Shown here: positions 55,212 to 63,564 of the stretch, piece after piece | Layout: each line of letters begins with the position of its first letter | Position numbering within the stretch: position 1 is the first letter of the stretch | NCBI RefSeq assembly: GCF_021442385.1 | Contig: NZ_MUZA01000023.1 | Span: 1-64,000 of the forward strand | Origin: Micromonospora sp. MH99 | GTDB lineage: Bacteria; Actinomycetota; Actinomycetes; Mycobacteriales; Micromonosporaceae | DNA length: 64,000 bases | Reading direction: 5' to 3' | Made by a program: the position numbers and the translations under genes | Notes under the pieces: model-generated | The model's database searches: none | Told to the model about the DNA's origin: nothing | The model's input: only the letters and a program-made list of their open reading frames with translations

Positions 55212-56218
55212 CAGCGCCGGAGCCCGCCGGCGGCGTAGCTGGGCAGCGCGCCGCTGGCCGGGGCGGGCGTGGCCTCCAACACCTCACCCACCACGAAGGC
55301 CGGGTCGACGCGGCGCAGCCACATCTCCGGGCGCAGGGTGATCCGGTGGGCCAGGGCGGGCGCCGCCACCTCCTTGACGTCCTCCGGCACCACGTAGTCC
55401 CGGCCGCCGAACACCGCGCGTACCCGGGACAGCAGCAGCAGCGCCAGCGAGCCACGCGGCGAGGCGCCGACCAGCACCGACGGATGTTCCCGGGTGGCCG
55501 CGGTCAGCGACACGATGTACCGGCCGATGGAGTCCTCCACCACGACGTCCTCCAGGGCGGCCTGCATCGCCCGCAGGGTGGCGGCGTCGACTACCGGTTT
55601 GATGTCCGCCTCCTCACGGCGGCGGCCCATCCGACGGCGCAGCACCTCCCACTCCTCCTCGTGCTCCGGATAGCCGAAGGAGACCCGCAGCAGGAACCGG
55701 TCCAGCTGCGCCTCGGGCAGCGGGTAGGTCCCCTCGTACTCGATGGGGTTGGCGGTGGCCAGCACGTGGAACGGCTCGTCCAGCTTGTACGTCACGCCCT
55801 CCACCGAGACCTGCTTCTCCTGCATGGCCTCCAGCAGCGCGGACTGGGTCTTCGGCGGCGTCCGGTTGATCTCGTCGGCGAGGAGCAGGTTGGTGAACAC
55901 CGGCCCGGCCCGGAAGGCGAAGTCGCCGTTGCGCTGGTCGTACAGGAAGGAGCCGGTGACGTCGGCGGGGAGCAGGTCCGGGGTGAACTGGAGCCGGCGG
56001 AAGTCCAGCCCGAGCGCCTGGGCGAAGGAGCGCGCGGTGAGCGTCTTTCCCAGGCCGGGCAGGTCCTCCAGGAGCACGTGCCCACCGGCCAGGATCCCGG
56101 CGAGGACCAGCTCCAACGCGTCCCGCTTGCCGACCACGACGGTGCCGACCGCGTCCAGGACGGCTTGGGCCAGGCGACCGACCTCGGCGGCGGGCATGCT
56201 CCGGTCCACGTCGTTCAT
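55211..56218 (-). CDS. MoxR family AAA+ ATPase
   Basis: 335 residues. Walker A is in EDLPGLGKTLTA (K58, T59), Walker B in LLLADEINRTPPK (115-118 DEIN), sensor 1 in LATANPIEYEGTYPLPEAQLDRF (read in pieces: ATANPIEYEG and LPEAQLDRF). The C-terminal lid has VGASPRGSLALL. MoxR ATPases act as chaperones with VWA/DUF58 partners, often for envelope or metal-enzyme maturation; the client is unknown. ATG 56218 has GGAGAAG upstream and overlaps the previous stop (TGATG). An in-frame start further upstream has no ribosome site. Confidence 0.95.
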   Translation of the reverse strand: MNDVDRSMPAAEVGRLAQAVLDAVGTVVVGKRDALELVLAGILAGGHVLLEDLPGLGKTLTARSFAQALGLDFRRLQFTPDLLPADVTGSFLYDQRNGDFAFRAGPVFTNLLLADEINRTPPKTQSALLEAMQEKQVSVEGVTYKLDEPFHVLATANPIEYEGTYPLPEAQLDRFLLRVSFGYPEHEEEWEVLRRRMGRRREEADIKPVVDAATLRAMQAALEDVVVEDSIGRYIVSLTAATREHPSVLVGASPRGSLALLLLSRVRAVFGGRDYVVPEDVKEVAAPALAHRITLRPEMWLRRVDPAFVVGEVLEATPAPASGALPSYAAGGLRR

Positions 56219-56802
56219 CAGATCTTCTCCAGTTCGGCGACGATCACCGCGAGATCGCGCGGCGACGGGGGGCGGCGGGGCGGGGATTCCAGGAACGTCC
56301 ACAGCCGGTCACCCAGCAGGGCACGGGCGCGGACCGGGTCCGACTCGCGGGTCACGGCGTGCTTCAGGCGCAGCCGTTCGTCGGCCAGTTCCGCGAGCCG
56401 GGGCAGGATGACCCCGGTGAAGCGTTCGGGTCGCGTCGTGGACCAGTCCAGCGGGAGTTCCCAGCCGTTGATGGCGGCGCGCAGCGCGTCCCGGGCGCTC
56501 CAGTTCCAGGTGCCGTCGTCGTACTGGGACACCGGAGGACGGGACCTCGCCGCCGGTGGCGGCGCGAGCGCGGCGGCGATCCGGCGCACCCCCGACACCG
56601 CGAACACCCCGGCCACCAGGATCACCAACGACACCTGCAGACCTACCGCCCGCAGGCCCACGACCAGCACGGCGACCACTGCGGCGTTGCCGGCCAGGGC
56701 GCGGAAGACGCGCCCGGCCCGGCCACCCTGCTCCCGGTCGTCCTGCCTCGGCCGCTCCTCCTCGAAGGCGAGCAGGTCGTCGATGCTGGCGCTGCCGCTC
56801 AC
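56218..56802 (-). CDS. membrane protein of the MoxR operon
   Basis: 194 residues. Two hydrophobic helices (about 30-75), then a soluble part with SRPPVSQYDDGTWNWSARDAL and RPPSPRDLAVIVAELEKI. Found between a DUF4129 protein and MoxR; no known family by eye. GTG 56802 has only GGTGGG nearby as a weak site. Overlaps MoxR by one base and starts 22 bases after the DUF4129 gene. Confidence 0.75.
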   Translation of the reverse strand: MSGSASIDDLLAFEEERPRQDDREQGGRAGRVFRALAGNAAVVAVLVVGLRAVGLQVSLVILVAGVFAVSGVRRIAAALAPPPAARSRPPVSQYDDGTWNWSARDALRAAINGWELPLDWSTTRPERFTGVILPRLAELADERLRLKHAVTRESDPVRARALLGDRLWTFLESPPRRPPSPRDLAVIVAELEKI

Positions 56803-56824
56803 CGGCCCACCGTCCCCGGCCCGT

Positions 56825-57634
56825 TCACGACGACACCCCGCGGGCGCCCGTCGTCACGATGGTGAGTTCACCGCGGAGCCGCCGCAGCGCGGCGCGGGCC
56901 TGGTCGCGGGTGCTCTTGTCGACCTCGCGCGTGGCGTACCGGGCCTCGCGGTAGACGTGCGCGAACTCGGCCAGCACGTCGGCGCTGACGATCGCCGGGA
57001 CCCCGGTCGACTCATCACCCCGCAGCAGCCGGGTGACCAGGTCGGTCGGGGTGTCGCCGGGAAGCCGGGGAACACCGGCCGCAGCGGCGGCCTCCTCGAG
57101 GCGTACCCAGCAGGCGATCACCGCGACGCGCGGATCGGTGGCCTGGTCGTCCAGCTCCACCAGGACGGCGTCCAGGGCGGCGACCACTTCGCGGGCGGTG
57201 CCCTCGGCCGTACGCCGGGCCCGCTGCGCCGGCAGCGCCCGCGAGGTGCGGCGCAGCGCGCCACGCAGCAGGATCCAGCTGAGATAACCCAGCACCGCGA
57301 GGATCGCCAGCCCGAGCAGAGCCATCGCCACGGTGGCGATCCACTGCGGGATGTGCGCCTGCGTGGCCTCGCCGGCGTCCCTCGGCTCGACCGGGATCGA
57401 CGGAGGCGGCGACGGCGTGTCCGTCGGATATTCGGGCACCCAGGGGACGTTCTCCGCGGCCGGCGGGATCTGACTGGCGCCGATCGACGAGTGCGCCGAC
57501 GCCAGCGCGGCGGCCGCGAGCAGCGCCGCCACCGCACCCACCGGCCACCATCGGCGCAGCAGGCCGAGCACCGGACGGACCACACCCGACCCGGCGACCG
57601 GGGACGGTGTGGGCGGGCGTGCTGCGCTCGTCAT
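56825..57634 (-). CDS. DUF4129 membrane protein, first gene of the MoxR operon
   Basis: 269 residues. Two membrane helices (about 28-45 and 100-122), an extracytoplasmic loop rich in proline between them, and the DUF4129 C-terminal domain with VAVIACWVRLEEAAAAAGVP and TPTDLVTRLLRG. DUF4129 proteins accompany MoxR-DUF58 pairs. ATG 57634 is preferred to GTG 57640; the site is a weak GGGGTGG. The UdgB gene ends 20 bases upstream on the same strand, so transcription may enter from there. Confidence 0.85.
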   Translation of the reverse strand: MTSAARPPTPSPVAGSGVVRPVLGLLRRWWPVGAVAALLAAAALASAHSSIGASQIPPAAENVPWVPEYPTDTPSPPPSIPVEPRDAGEATQAHIPQWIATVAMALLGLAILAVLGYLSWILLRGALRRTSRALPAQRARRTAEGTAREVVAALDAVLVELDDQATDPRVAVIACWVRLEEAAAAAGVPRLPGDTPTDLVTRLLRGDESTGVPAIVSADVLAEFAHVYREARYATREVDKSTRDQARAALRRLRGELTIVTTGARGVSS

Positions 57635-57654
57635 CGCCACCACCCCACGCGTTC

Positions 57655-58395
57655 TCAGTCCACTTCGGCCAGCTGCTTGGCCCGGCCGAAGACATCGTCC
57701 AACATCCCCGGTGTCAGCCGCCCGGTGAAGGTGTTCTGCTGGCTGACGTGATAGCAGCCGAGCAACTCCGGCACGGCCGCGCCGGACCAGTGTGCCCCAT
57801 GACCGAACGCCGGTCGCGGGCTGGGCGGGCGCTGCCCGTACACCTGGCGCAGCACCGGCCACCACGCGGCCCAGGCGAACGCGCCCAGCGCGACCACGAC
57901 GCGCAGGGTGGGCCGGATCAGCGTGACCTCGCGGTGCAGCCAGGGCGCGCAGGTGTCGCGTTCATCCGGGGTGGGTTTGTTGTCCGGCGGGGCGCAGCGG
58001 ACGGCCGAGAAGATGCGGGTGTCGCGCAGCGCCAGCCCATCGTCGGCGGAGACGCTGGTCGGCTGGTTCGCCAGCCCGGCCCGGTGCAGGGCCGCGAAGA
58101 GCACGTCACCCGAGCGGTCGCCGGTGAAGATCCGGCCGGTGCGGTTGCCGCCGTGCGCGGCGGGCGCGAGCCCGAGGATGGCGATCCGCGCGTCGGCGGG
58201 GCCGAAGCCCGGCACCGGTCGACCCCAGTACTCCTGGTCGCGGAAGGCGGCCCGCCGGGTGCGGGCCACCTCCTCCCGCCACCGGACCAGCCGCGGACAG
58301 GCGAAACAGTCACTGACGGCCGCGTCGAGGTCGGCCAGGTCGGTCGCCCGCGCGGCGCGGGCGACGACCTGGTCGGGGGTACGCGACTCAGCCAA
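57655..58395 (-). CDS. type-5 uracil-DNA glycosylase (UdgB)
   Basis: 246 residues. UdgB removes uracil (and hypoxanthine) from DNA; iron-sulfur enzyme. Seen: [15 protein letters not shown] (two of the cluster cysteines), [11 protein letters not shown], the family motif [22 protein letters not shown] (active-site loop), and [12 protein letters not shown] with a third cysteine. [14 protein letters not shown] is the second active-site segment. TTG 58395 is the best available start: it overlaps the stop of the hydrolase gene by eight bases and no ATG or GTG precedes the first cysteine. Translation may depend on that overlap. Confidence 0.9.
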   Translation of the reverse strand: MAESRTPDQVVARAARATDLADLDAAVSDCFACPRLVRWREEVARTRRAAFRDQEYWGRPVPGFGPADARIAILGLAPAAHGGNRTGRIFTGDRSGDVLFAALHRAGLANQPTSVSADDGLALRDTRIFSAVRCAPPDNKPTPDERDTCAPWLHREVTLIRPTLRVVVALGAFAWAAWWPVLRQVYGQRPPSPRPAFGHGAHWSGAAVPELLGCYHVSQQNTFTGRLTPGMLDDVFGRAKQLAEVD

Positions 58396-59074
58396 GTTTG
58401 GCCCGGAAGAGTTCGAGGGTGCGGGCCCAGGCGCTGGCGGCGGAACGCTGGTCGAACGCCTCCGGCCGGTCGTCGTTGAAGAACGCGTGCGAGGTGCCCG
58501 GGTAGTCGTACAGCTGGCAGGTGCCGCCGGCCTCCTCGATGGCCCGCCGTGCGGTCTGCACACCGTCGGCAGTCGAGGTGCCGTCCTCTTCGGAGCAGTG
58601 GATGACTGCCGTCTTGCCGGCGTAGTCGACCCAGTCGGGGCGCATCGACTCCCAGGGCAGCACCGGATAGAAGCCGGCGGTGGCGACGATCCGCTCGGAG
58701 AGCGTCGCCGACCAGAGGGCCAGGCTGCCGCCGGCGCAGAACCCGACGGCGCCGACCTTGCCGGCGACCTCCGGCCGCCCCGCGAGGTAGTCGGCGGCAC
58801 CGGCGATGTCCTTCGCCGCCTCGTCCATCCGCATCGACAGCAGCAGACGCTGCGCCTCGTCCGGCTCGCTGGTGGTCTCACCGTGGTAGAAGTCGGGGGC
58901 GAGGGCGACGAAGCCGGCCTCGGCGAACCGGTCCGCGACCGACCGGATGTGCGGGACGAGACCCCACCACTCCTGGATGACGATGACGGCGGGGCTGGTC
59001 GTGCCGCTGGCGGGTATCGCGAGATACCCCTCGCTCGTACCCCCGTTGCTGCGGTAGCTCACCATGTCGCCCAT
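58388..59074 (-). CDS. dienelactone hydrolase family protein
   Basis: 228 residues. Alpha/beta hydrolase with cysteine nucleophile C113 in VGFCAGGS, the E35 of IQEWWGL that supports it, and the His of GTSHAFFN near 201; HCSEEDGT likely holds the Asp. Substrate uncertain: the family includes carboxymethylenebutenolidase and other ester or lactone hydrolases. ATG 59074 has AGGAGG seven bases upstream. It is followed with an eight-base overlap by UdgB, an unrelated function. Confidence 0.92.
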   Translation of the reverse strand: MGDMVSYRSNGGTSEGYLAIPASGTTSPAVIVIQEWWGLVPHIRSVADRFAEAGFVALAPDFYHGETTSEPDEAQRLLLSMRMDEAAKDIAGAADYLAGRPEVAGKVGAVGFCAGGSLALWSATLSERIVATAGFYPVLPWESMRPDWVDYAGKTAVIHCSEEDGTSTADGVQTARRAIEEAGGTCQLYDYPGTSHAFFNDDRPEAFDQRSAASAWARTLELFRAKLG

Positions 59075-59221
59075 CGGCCGTCCTCCTAGCGGTCAGTCAT
59101 CGTTGGCTGGTCGCCCAGTGGTCCTACGTGCCGGTAGCCTGCCATGCCGCGCCTCCGCCGGGAAGACGCCGGAACAGTGGCATTCACCTCCTGTTCGCCG
59201 GGCAGTGACCGGGAGTACGCC

Positions 59222-59254
59222 GACGGCGGCGGGGAACACTCCCCCGCCGCCGTC
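59222..59254 (-). terminator. hairpin terminator after the LppU-like gene
   Basis: gacggcggcgggg (59222-59234) and ccccgccgccgtc (59242-59254) pair perfectly around a 7-base loop. It lies 33 bases after the stop at 59287. Confidence 0.85.
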
Positions 59255-59286
59255 ATCGGTCTCTCAGCTCGGTCTGACCTTTTCGG

Positions 59287-59769
59287 TCAGGCCTTCTTGG
59301 TCAGGCAGAGCACGTAACCCTTCTTGCCCGACTCGATGCTGTAGAAGACGTACCCCTCCTGGTCTTCCTTGAAGAACTCGTTGCAGGTGGTGTCGGCCTT
59401 GGCCTGAGCCTCGGTCTGCCCGTCGATCCGGCCCACCACGCTGTAAGCGGCGTCGGTGGAGGTGCACTCGACGACCTTGGCGCCGTCGACCTCCTCCTCC
59501 TTGGTGCCCTTGATCTCGGGCAGTTCCGCGATGCAGTCACCGGCCTTGGCGTCGGCCGTCTCGTCCTTGTTCACGAAGTTGCCGATCGCCGCGCCGAGAC
59601 CGAACTTCAGGCCGGCGACGACGAGAAACACGACGATCGCGCCGATGATGCCGAGCGCCTTCTTCCCACCGGACTTCTTCGCCTCCGGCTCGGCCGGGGG
59701 CGGCGTCTCGACGGCCGGCTGCTGCGGCGCGGCGTCGGACGCGGGGGGCGGTGCGACCTGCTCTGACAC
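59287..59769 (-). CDS. LppU/SCO3897-like single-pass protein
   Basis: 160 residues. A Pro/Ala-rich cytoplasmic start, one helix (ALGIIGAIVVFLVVAGLKFG, about 38-58), then an extracytoplasmic domain with GDCIAELPEIKG and two further cysteines (VECTSTDA, TTCNEFF) plus one near the end, as in LppU-type proteins (tentative). GTG 59769 has GGAAGGAA upstream. Function unknown. It ends in a strong terminator. Confidence 0.75.
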   Translation of the reverse strand: MSEQVAPPPASDAAPQQPAVETPPPAEPEAKKSGGKKALGIIGAIVVFLVVAGLKFGLGAAIGNFVNKDETADAKAGDCIAELPEIKGTKEEEVDGAKVVECTSTDAAYSVVGRIDGQTEAQAKADTTCNEFFKEDQEGYVFYSIESGKKGYVLCLTKKA

Positions 59770-59899
59770 GGGGGTTCCTTCCGAGGGGTGGATGAGCAGA
59801 CGACACCGTAACGATCATTGATTTCCGGCGTCGCCCCGCTCGCCTCGTCCGTTCAGCTATTTCCCAGCATCGTGTGCATGATGTGGTTCACATCGCCCG

Positions 59900-60913
59900 T
59901 CAGCTCGTCGCGGTAGGGGTCGGGCCGCCACTCGGTGTGACGCTCGGCGTCACGCTCGGGCTCGCCGAAGTCGCCGAAGGGGTCGGAACCGCGGGGCTTT
60001 CGCTCGGCGTCGACGTGTTGGTCGGCTGCGGTCCGCTCGTCGGCCGGCCGGGCATACCCGGGCCCCGCGGTCCGAAGGGCGCCTGGTCCGGGCAGTACGG
60101 GTACGCCCGCAGCAGCGGGTTGCCGTAGGCCGCGGCGGGGTCGGCGCAGTCCGGATAGCCGAGTCGGATCGGGTTGCCGTTCTCGTCGAAGAGCCGGGCG
60201 TTCTCCACCAGCCGACCCTCGCTGTCGTAGACGAAGACGTCCCTGATCCGGTCGTACGGGTTGTCGACCGACGTCGGGTCGTAGCCGTAGTCGCCGTAGC
60301 GCATCCGGTCCTCGGCCTGCATCAGGGCGGAGAGCGCGAACACCACAAGCACCGCGCTGCCGACCTGCAACGCCGACCGTGGCCAGCGACTCAACTGACC
60401 GGATCGGCGACCGAGCCAGATCGAGGCGAGCACGAAACCGACCAGCAGGATCAGGCCGGCCAGCAGCTCCCCACCGAATCGGGGCAGCAGGCCGAAGCTG
60501 CCACCCGTGGTGATCACGGTGACCAGCATCGCCGCCAGATAGCCGCGCAGCACCCACCAACCCGGGCGCAGCAGCCCGAGGAAGTCGCTGGCCGTCGCGT
60601 ACCCCAAAGGTGGGCCGAGCCGGGTGTCGATCGCGCGCAGCCGGCCGCGGAGCCGGACCACTGCGGTGGCGACCCGCTGGTCGAGGTTGCGCCCACCACC
60701 CACGCCGACGCCGGCGGCGGCGCGCAGCTCGGCGGCGTACGTCTCCGGCTCGCCCAGCCGCTCGACGAGGGTGCCCTCGGCCTCGGCGGCGACCTCGGTG
60801 AGATGGTCGGCGAGATCCTCGGTCAGCTCGTTGAGCCGGTCGGGCGGCAGGTCGGCCAGAGCGGCCCGGACCCGCGCCACGTAGTCGGTGATCTCCTGCT
60901 CCGTGACGGTCAT
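59900..60913 (-). CDS. HAAS-domain membrane protein paired with PadR
   Basis: 337 residues. The N-terminal 90 residues are a HAAS-type helical domain (ITDYVARVRAALADLPPDRLNELTEDL, ERLGEPETYAAELRAAAG), nearly always next to a PadR regulator. Three or four membrane helices (about 120-205) follow, then an extracytoplasmic part with YPDCADPAAAYGNP and a Ser/Thr/Pro tail. Probably part of a signal pathway with PadR. ATG 60913 overlaps the PadR stop by four bases (ATGA). Confidence 0.88.
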   Translation of the reverse strand: MTVTEQEITDYVARVRAALADLPPDRLNELTEDLADHLTEVAAEAEGTLVERLGEPETYAAELRAAAGVGVGGGRNLDQRVATAVVRLRGRLRAIDTRLGPPLGYATASDFLGLLRPGWWVLRGYLAAMLVTVITTGGSFGLLPRFGGELLAGLILLVGFVLASIWLGRRSGQLSRWPRSALQVGSAVLVVFALSALMQAEDRMRYGDYGYDPTSVDNPYDRIRDVFVYDSEGRLVENARLFDENGNPIRLGYPDCADPAAAYGNPLLRAYPYCPDQAPFGPRGPGMPGRPTSGPQPTNTSTPSESPAVPTPSATSASPSVTPSVTPSGGPTPTATS

Positions 60914-61242
60914 GCCGCCAGCCCCCGATCGTCGAGCAGAGTGTCCATTGTGGTGGCGAACGAGCGCCAGAGCTTGCCGGAGCGGGTCAACTGGTCACGC
61001 CCGGCCGCGTTGAGTGAGTAGTACTTGCGGTGCGGGCCGGTTTCGCTCGGCACGACGTACGTGGTGAGCAGGCCGGCGGCGAAGAGACGGCGCAGCGTGC
61101 CGTAGACCGAGGCGTCGCCGATCTCCTCCAGGCCGGCCTCGCGGAGCCGGCGCAGGATGTCGTAACCGTAGCCGTCCTCCTCCTTCAGGACGGCCAGGAC
61201 GGCCAGGTCGAGCACGCCCTTCAACAACTGTGTGGTGTCCAC
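60910..61242 (-). CDS. PadR family transcriptional regulator
   Basis: 110 residues. Winged helix: LLKGVLDLAVLAVLKEEDGYGYDI, LEEIGDASVYGTLRRLFAAGLL (recognition helix) and the wing PHRKYYSLNAAG. The C-terminal helix is short (PadR subfamily 2-like). GTG 61242 is preferred: a TAGTGT -10 box (61255-61250) ends seven bases upstream and the possible longer starts (TTG 61263, GTG 61251) would lie in the promoter. A 20-base palindrome over that box suggests autorepression. The next gene, a HAAS protein, is coupled by ATGA. Confidence 0.88.
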   Translation of the reverse strand: MDTTQLLKGVLDLAVLAVLKEEDGYGYDILRRLREAGLEEIGDASVYGTLRRLFAAGLLTTYVVPSETGPHRKYYSLNAAGRDQLTRSGKLWRSFATTMDTLLDDRGLAA

Positions 61243-61244
61243 GC

Positions 61245-61279
61245 ATTGCACACTAGTGCGCAATGCGCAGTAGCGTCAA
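61245..61279 (-). promoter_or_regulatory. PadR promoter with palindromic operator
   Basis: On the minus strand: -35 TTGACG (61279-61274), 18-base spacer, -10 TAGTGT (61255-61250), then GTG 61242. The palindrome attgcacactagtgcgcaat (61245-61264) has one mismatched pair and covers the whole -10 box and the expected transcription start. It is the natural binding site for the encoded PadR. Confidence 0.7.
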
Positions 61280-61345
61280 CGATTCCGCCCCGACGGGCGC
61301 GTCCGGTTTCAGATCAACACGACGTCGGTCAAGGGCGGTGGTGGC

Positions 61346-62287
61346 CTACTGGAGGCTCCAGGCGATGCCGTCGAGGATGTCGTGCTCGGAGGCGACCACC
61401 GAGGGCATCCCGGCCCGCTCCATGATCACGCGGAGCACGAGCGCGCCCGCCCCGATCACGTCGGCCCGGCCCGGGTGCATCACCGGGATCTCCAGCCGCT
61501 GCGCGCTGGTGCGGGACAGCAGGTCCGCGGTCACCTGGGCCACCGCCTCGTACGACACCCGGGCGTGGTGGATGCGCTCCGGGTCGTACTCCCGCAGGCC
61601 CGCAGCGATGGCGACCACTGTGGTGACCGACCCGGCGAGGCCGACCAGGGTGGCGGCCTCGCGGCCGGGCACCGCCGCGAGCGCCCGGTCCACGACGGCG
61701 GCGATGTCGGCCTCAGCGGCCGCAACCTGCTCCGGCGTGGGCGGGTCGCCCGGAAGGTGCCGCTCGGTCATCCGGACGCAGCCGATGTCCACGGAGATGG
61801 CCGACCGCACGCCGCCGGCGCGGTCACCGACCACGAACTCGGTGGAGCCACCGCCGATGTCGACCACCAGGAACGGCTCCACCGCGTCGGCGGGCAGCCC
61901 GCGCACCGCGCCGGTGAACGACAGCCGGGCCTCCTCGTCGCCGCTGACCACCTCGGGCTCGACCCCGAGGGTGGCCCGCACCATCTCGGTGAAATCGGCC
62001 GCGTTCGAAGCGTCCCGGGAGGCCGACGTGGCGCACATCCGCACCCGCTGGGCGCCCAACTTCTCGATGTCCGCGGCGTACGACGCCAGCGCCACCCGCG
62101 TCCGCTCGATCGCCTCCGGCGCCAGCCGGCCCGTCCGGTCCACGCCCTGCCCGAGCCGGACGATCTCCATCCGCCGGGTCACGTCGGTCAGCGGAGCCTG
62201 CGGCCCGGCCGACTCGTCGGGCAGGTCGGCGACCAGCAGTCGGATCGAGTTGGTCCCACAGTCGATGGCCGCCACACGCGTCGTCAC
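61346..62287 (-). CDS. ppx: exopolyphosphatase / Ppx-GppA family
   Basis: 313 residues. ASKHA-fold phosphatase: VAAIDCGTNSIRLLVADL (phosphate loop 1) at residues 5-22, FLVVDIGGGSTEFVVGD (phosphate loop 2) near 140-155, and GLAGSVTTVVAIAAGL near 220. Short single-domain form, as in mycobacterial Ppx1 (Rv0496) and Ppx2/Rv1026; degrades polyphosphate or pppGpp. GTG 62287 follows a TAGGGT box (62299-62294) by six bases: leaderless. It is the last gene of the conserved eno-ftsB-DUF501-ppx neighbourhood. Confidence 0.93.
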   Translation of the reverse strand: MTTRVAAIDCGTNSIRLLVADLPDESAGPQAPLTDVTRRMEIVRLGQGVDRTGRLAPEAIERTRVALASYAADIEKLGAQRVRMCATSASRDASNAADFTEMVRATLGVEPEVVSGDEEARLSFTGAVRGLPADAVEPFLVVDIGGGSTEFVVGDRAGGVRSAISVDIGCVRMTERHLPGDPPTPEQVAAAEADIAAVVDRALAAVPGREAATLVGLAGSVTTVVAIAAGLREYDPERIHHARVSYEAVAQVTADLLSRTSAQRLEIPVMHPGRADVIGAGALVLRVIMERAGMPSVVASEHDILDGIAWSLQ

Positions 62288-62358
62288 CCGGCAACCCTAC
62301 GACAGCCACCCGCCGGGGCACCGACGCGATCGGCGGGACGGGCCGGCTGGTCGCCGAC

Positions 62359-62406
62359 GAGCGTGATGCCTCTGTGTCATCTTGATGCCGCACAGGCATC
62401 ACGCTC
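62359..62406. repeat. palindrome with arms GAGCGTGATGCC...
   Basis: The arms 62359-62376 and 62391-62406 (gagcgtgatgcc / ggcatcacgctc plus a tgtg/caca inner step) pair with a two-base bulge and a 14-base loop. It lies between the ArgA-like gene and ppx, 49 bases after the stop of the former; it may terminate it. Confidence 0.8.
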
Positions 62407-62454
62407 AACCGAGTGACCGACCCCGACAGCTCGACGCCGCACGCGGCCGGGCCG

Positions 62455-62976
62455 CTACAGACGCAGCAGCATCCGGGTGTTACCCAGCGTGTTCGGCTTG
62501 ACCCGCTCCAGGTCCAGGAACTCCGCGACACCCTCGTCGTACGAGCGCAGCAGCTGCTCGTAGACCGGCTGCGGCACCGGAGCGCCGTCGATCTCCCGGA
62601 ACCCGAACGAGCCGAAGAACCGGGTCTCGAAGGTGAGCACGAAGATCCGCGCGACGCCCAGCTCCCGGGCCGCGTCGATCAGCTCACCCACCAGCCGGTG
62701 CCCGATCCGCTGGCCCCTGCAGGACGGGTCGACGGCCACCGTGCGGATCTCGGCCAGGTCCTCCCACATCACGTGCAACGCCCCGCAGCCCACCACGACG
62801 CCGTCGTCGGGCCGGACCGCCACGCGGAACTCCTGCACGTCCTCGTAGAGGGTGACGGTGGCCTTGCTCAGCAGCCGCCGGTCGTCGGTGTACGTGTCGA
62901 CCAGCCGGCGGATGCCCCGGACGTCCCCGGTGCGGGCCCGCCGCACCAGGATCTGCCCCTCGGCCTGAGCTGTCAT
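62455..62976 (-). CDS. argA: amino-acid N-acetyltransferase, Rv2747 (ArgA)-like GNAT
   Basis: 173 residues. Closely resembles the mycobacterial N-acetylglutamate synthase: VRRARTGDVRGIRRLVDTY, VTLYEDVQEFRVA, VGCGALHVMWEDLAEIRTVAVDP, then the acetyl-CoA loop RGQRIGHRLV, FVLTFETRFFGSFGF and the end GVAEFLDLERVKPNTLGNTRMLL. It would do the first step of arginine synthesis. ATG 62976 overlaps the DUF501 stop (ATGA). In other actinobacteria this gene is usually elsewhere, so its place in the eno-ppx cluster is unusual (from memory). Confidence 0.9.
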   Translation of the reverse strand: MTAQAEGQILVRRARTGDVRGIRRLVDTYTDDRRLLSKATVTLYEDVQEFRVAVRPDDGVVVGCGALHVMWEDLAEIRTVAVDPSCRGQRIGHRLVGELIDAARELGVARIFVLTFETRFFGSFGFREIDGAPVPQPVYEQLLRSYDEGVAEFLDLERVKPNTLGNTRMLLRL

Positions 62977-63530
62977 TCGGCCGGGGGCACGTCGACGCAC
63001 CTGCCGCTCGCCCACCAGGGCTCGACAAGCGCCAACGTCTCGTCACCGAACGGGTTCACGCCGGGGCCGGCACCCAGGGCATGGCCGAGGTGCACGTGCA
63101 GGCACTTCACCCGGCCCGGCATCCCACCTGCGGAGATGCCCGCGATCTCCGGCACCTCGCCGATCGCCTCCCGGCGGGCCAGGTAGTCCTCGTGCGCGGC
63201 CCGGTAGTGGGCGGCCAACTCCGGATCCGTCGTCAGCCGGTCGGCCATCTCCCGCATCAGCCCGGCCGACTCCAGCCGGCTGCACGCCGCGGTCGCCCGG
63301 GGGCAGGTCAGGTAGTACAGCGTCGGGAACGGGGTGCCGTCGGCGAGGCGGGGCGTCGTCTCCACCACGTCGGGCAGGCCGCACGGGCAGCGGTGGGCCA
63401 CCGCACGGGTGCCCCGGGGCGTGCGGCCGAGCTGCGCCGCCACCGCGGCCAGGTCGGCCTCGGTGGCCGGCTCCCGCTGCGGCAGGGGTACGGAATCCGC
63501 CGCCGACTCCGGCGGTGGTGCGACAGTCAC
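62973..63530 (-). CDS. DUF501 protein
   Basis: 185 residues. DUF501 core: AAVAAQLGRTPRGTRAVAHRCPCG, PFPTLYYLTCPRATAACSRLESAGLM and VKCLHVHLGHALGAGPGVNPFGD; several conserved Cys and His suggest a metal site. It is always beside the FtsB/DivIC gene and ppx in actinobacteria; function unknown. GTG 63530 has AGGAGAG nine bases upstream. Coupled to the ArgA-like gene by ATGA and preceded by the DivIC-like gene at 34 bases. Confidence 0.88.
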   Translation of the reverse strand: MTVAPPPESAADSVPLPQREPATEADLAAVAAQLGRTPRGTRAVAHRCPCGLPDVVETTPRLADGTPFPTLYYLTCPRATAACSRLESAGLMREMADRLTTDPELAAHYRAAHEDYLARREAIGEVPEIAGISAGGMPGRVKCLHVHLGHALGAGPGVNPFGDETLALVEPWWASGRCVDVPPAE

Positions 63531-63564
63531 GGTGCTCGTCTCTCCTGGTGTGCTGGTCGGTGGC

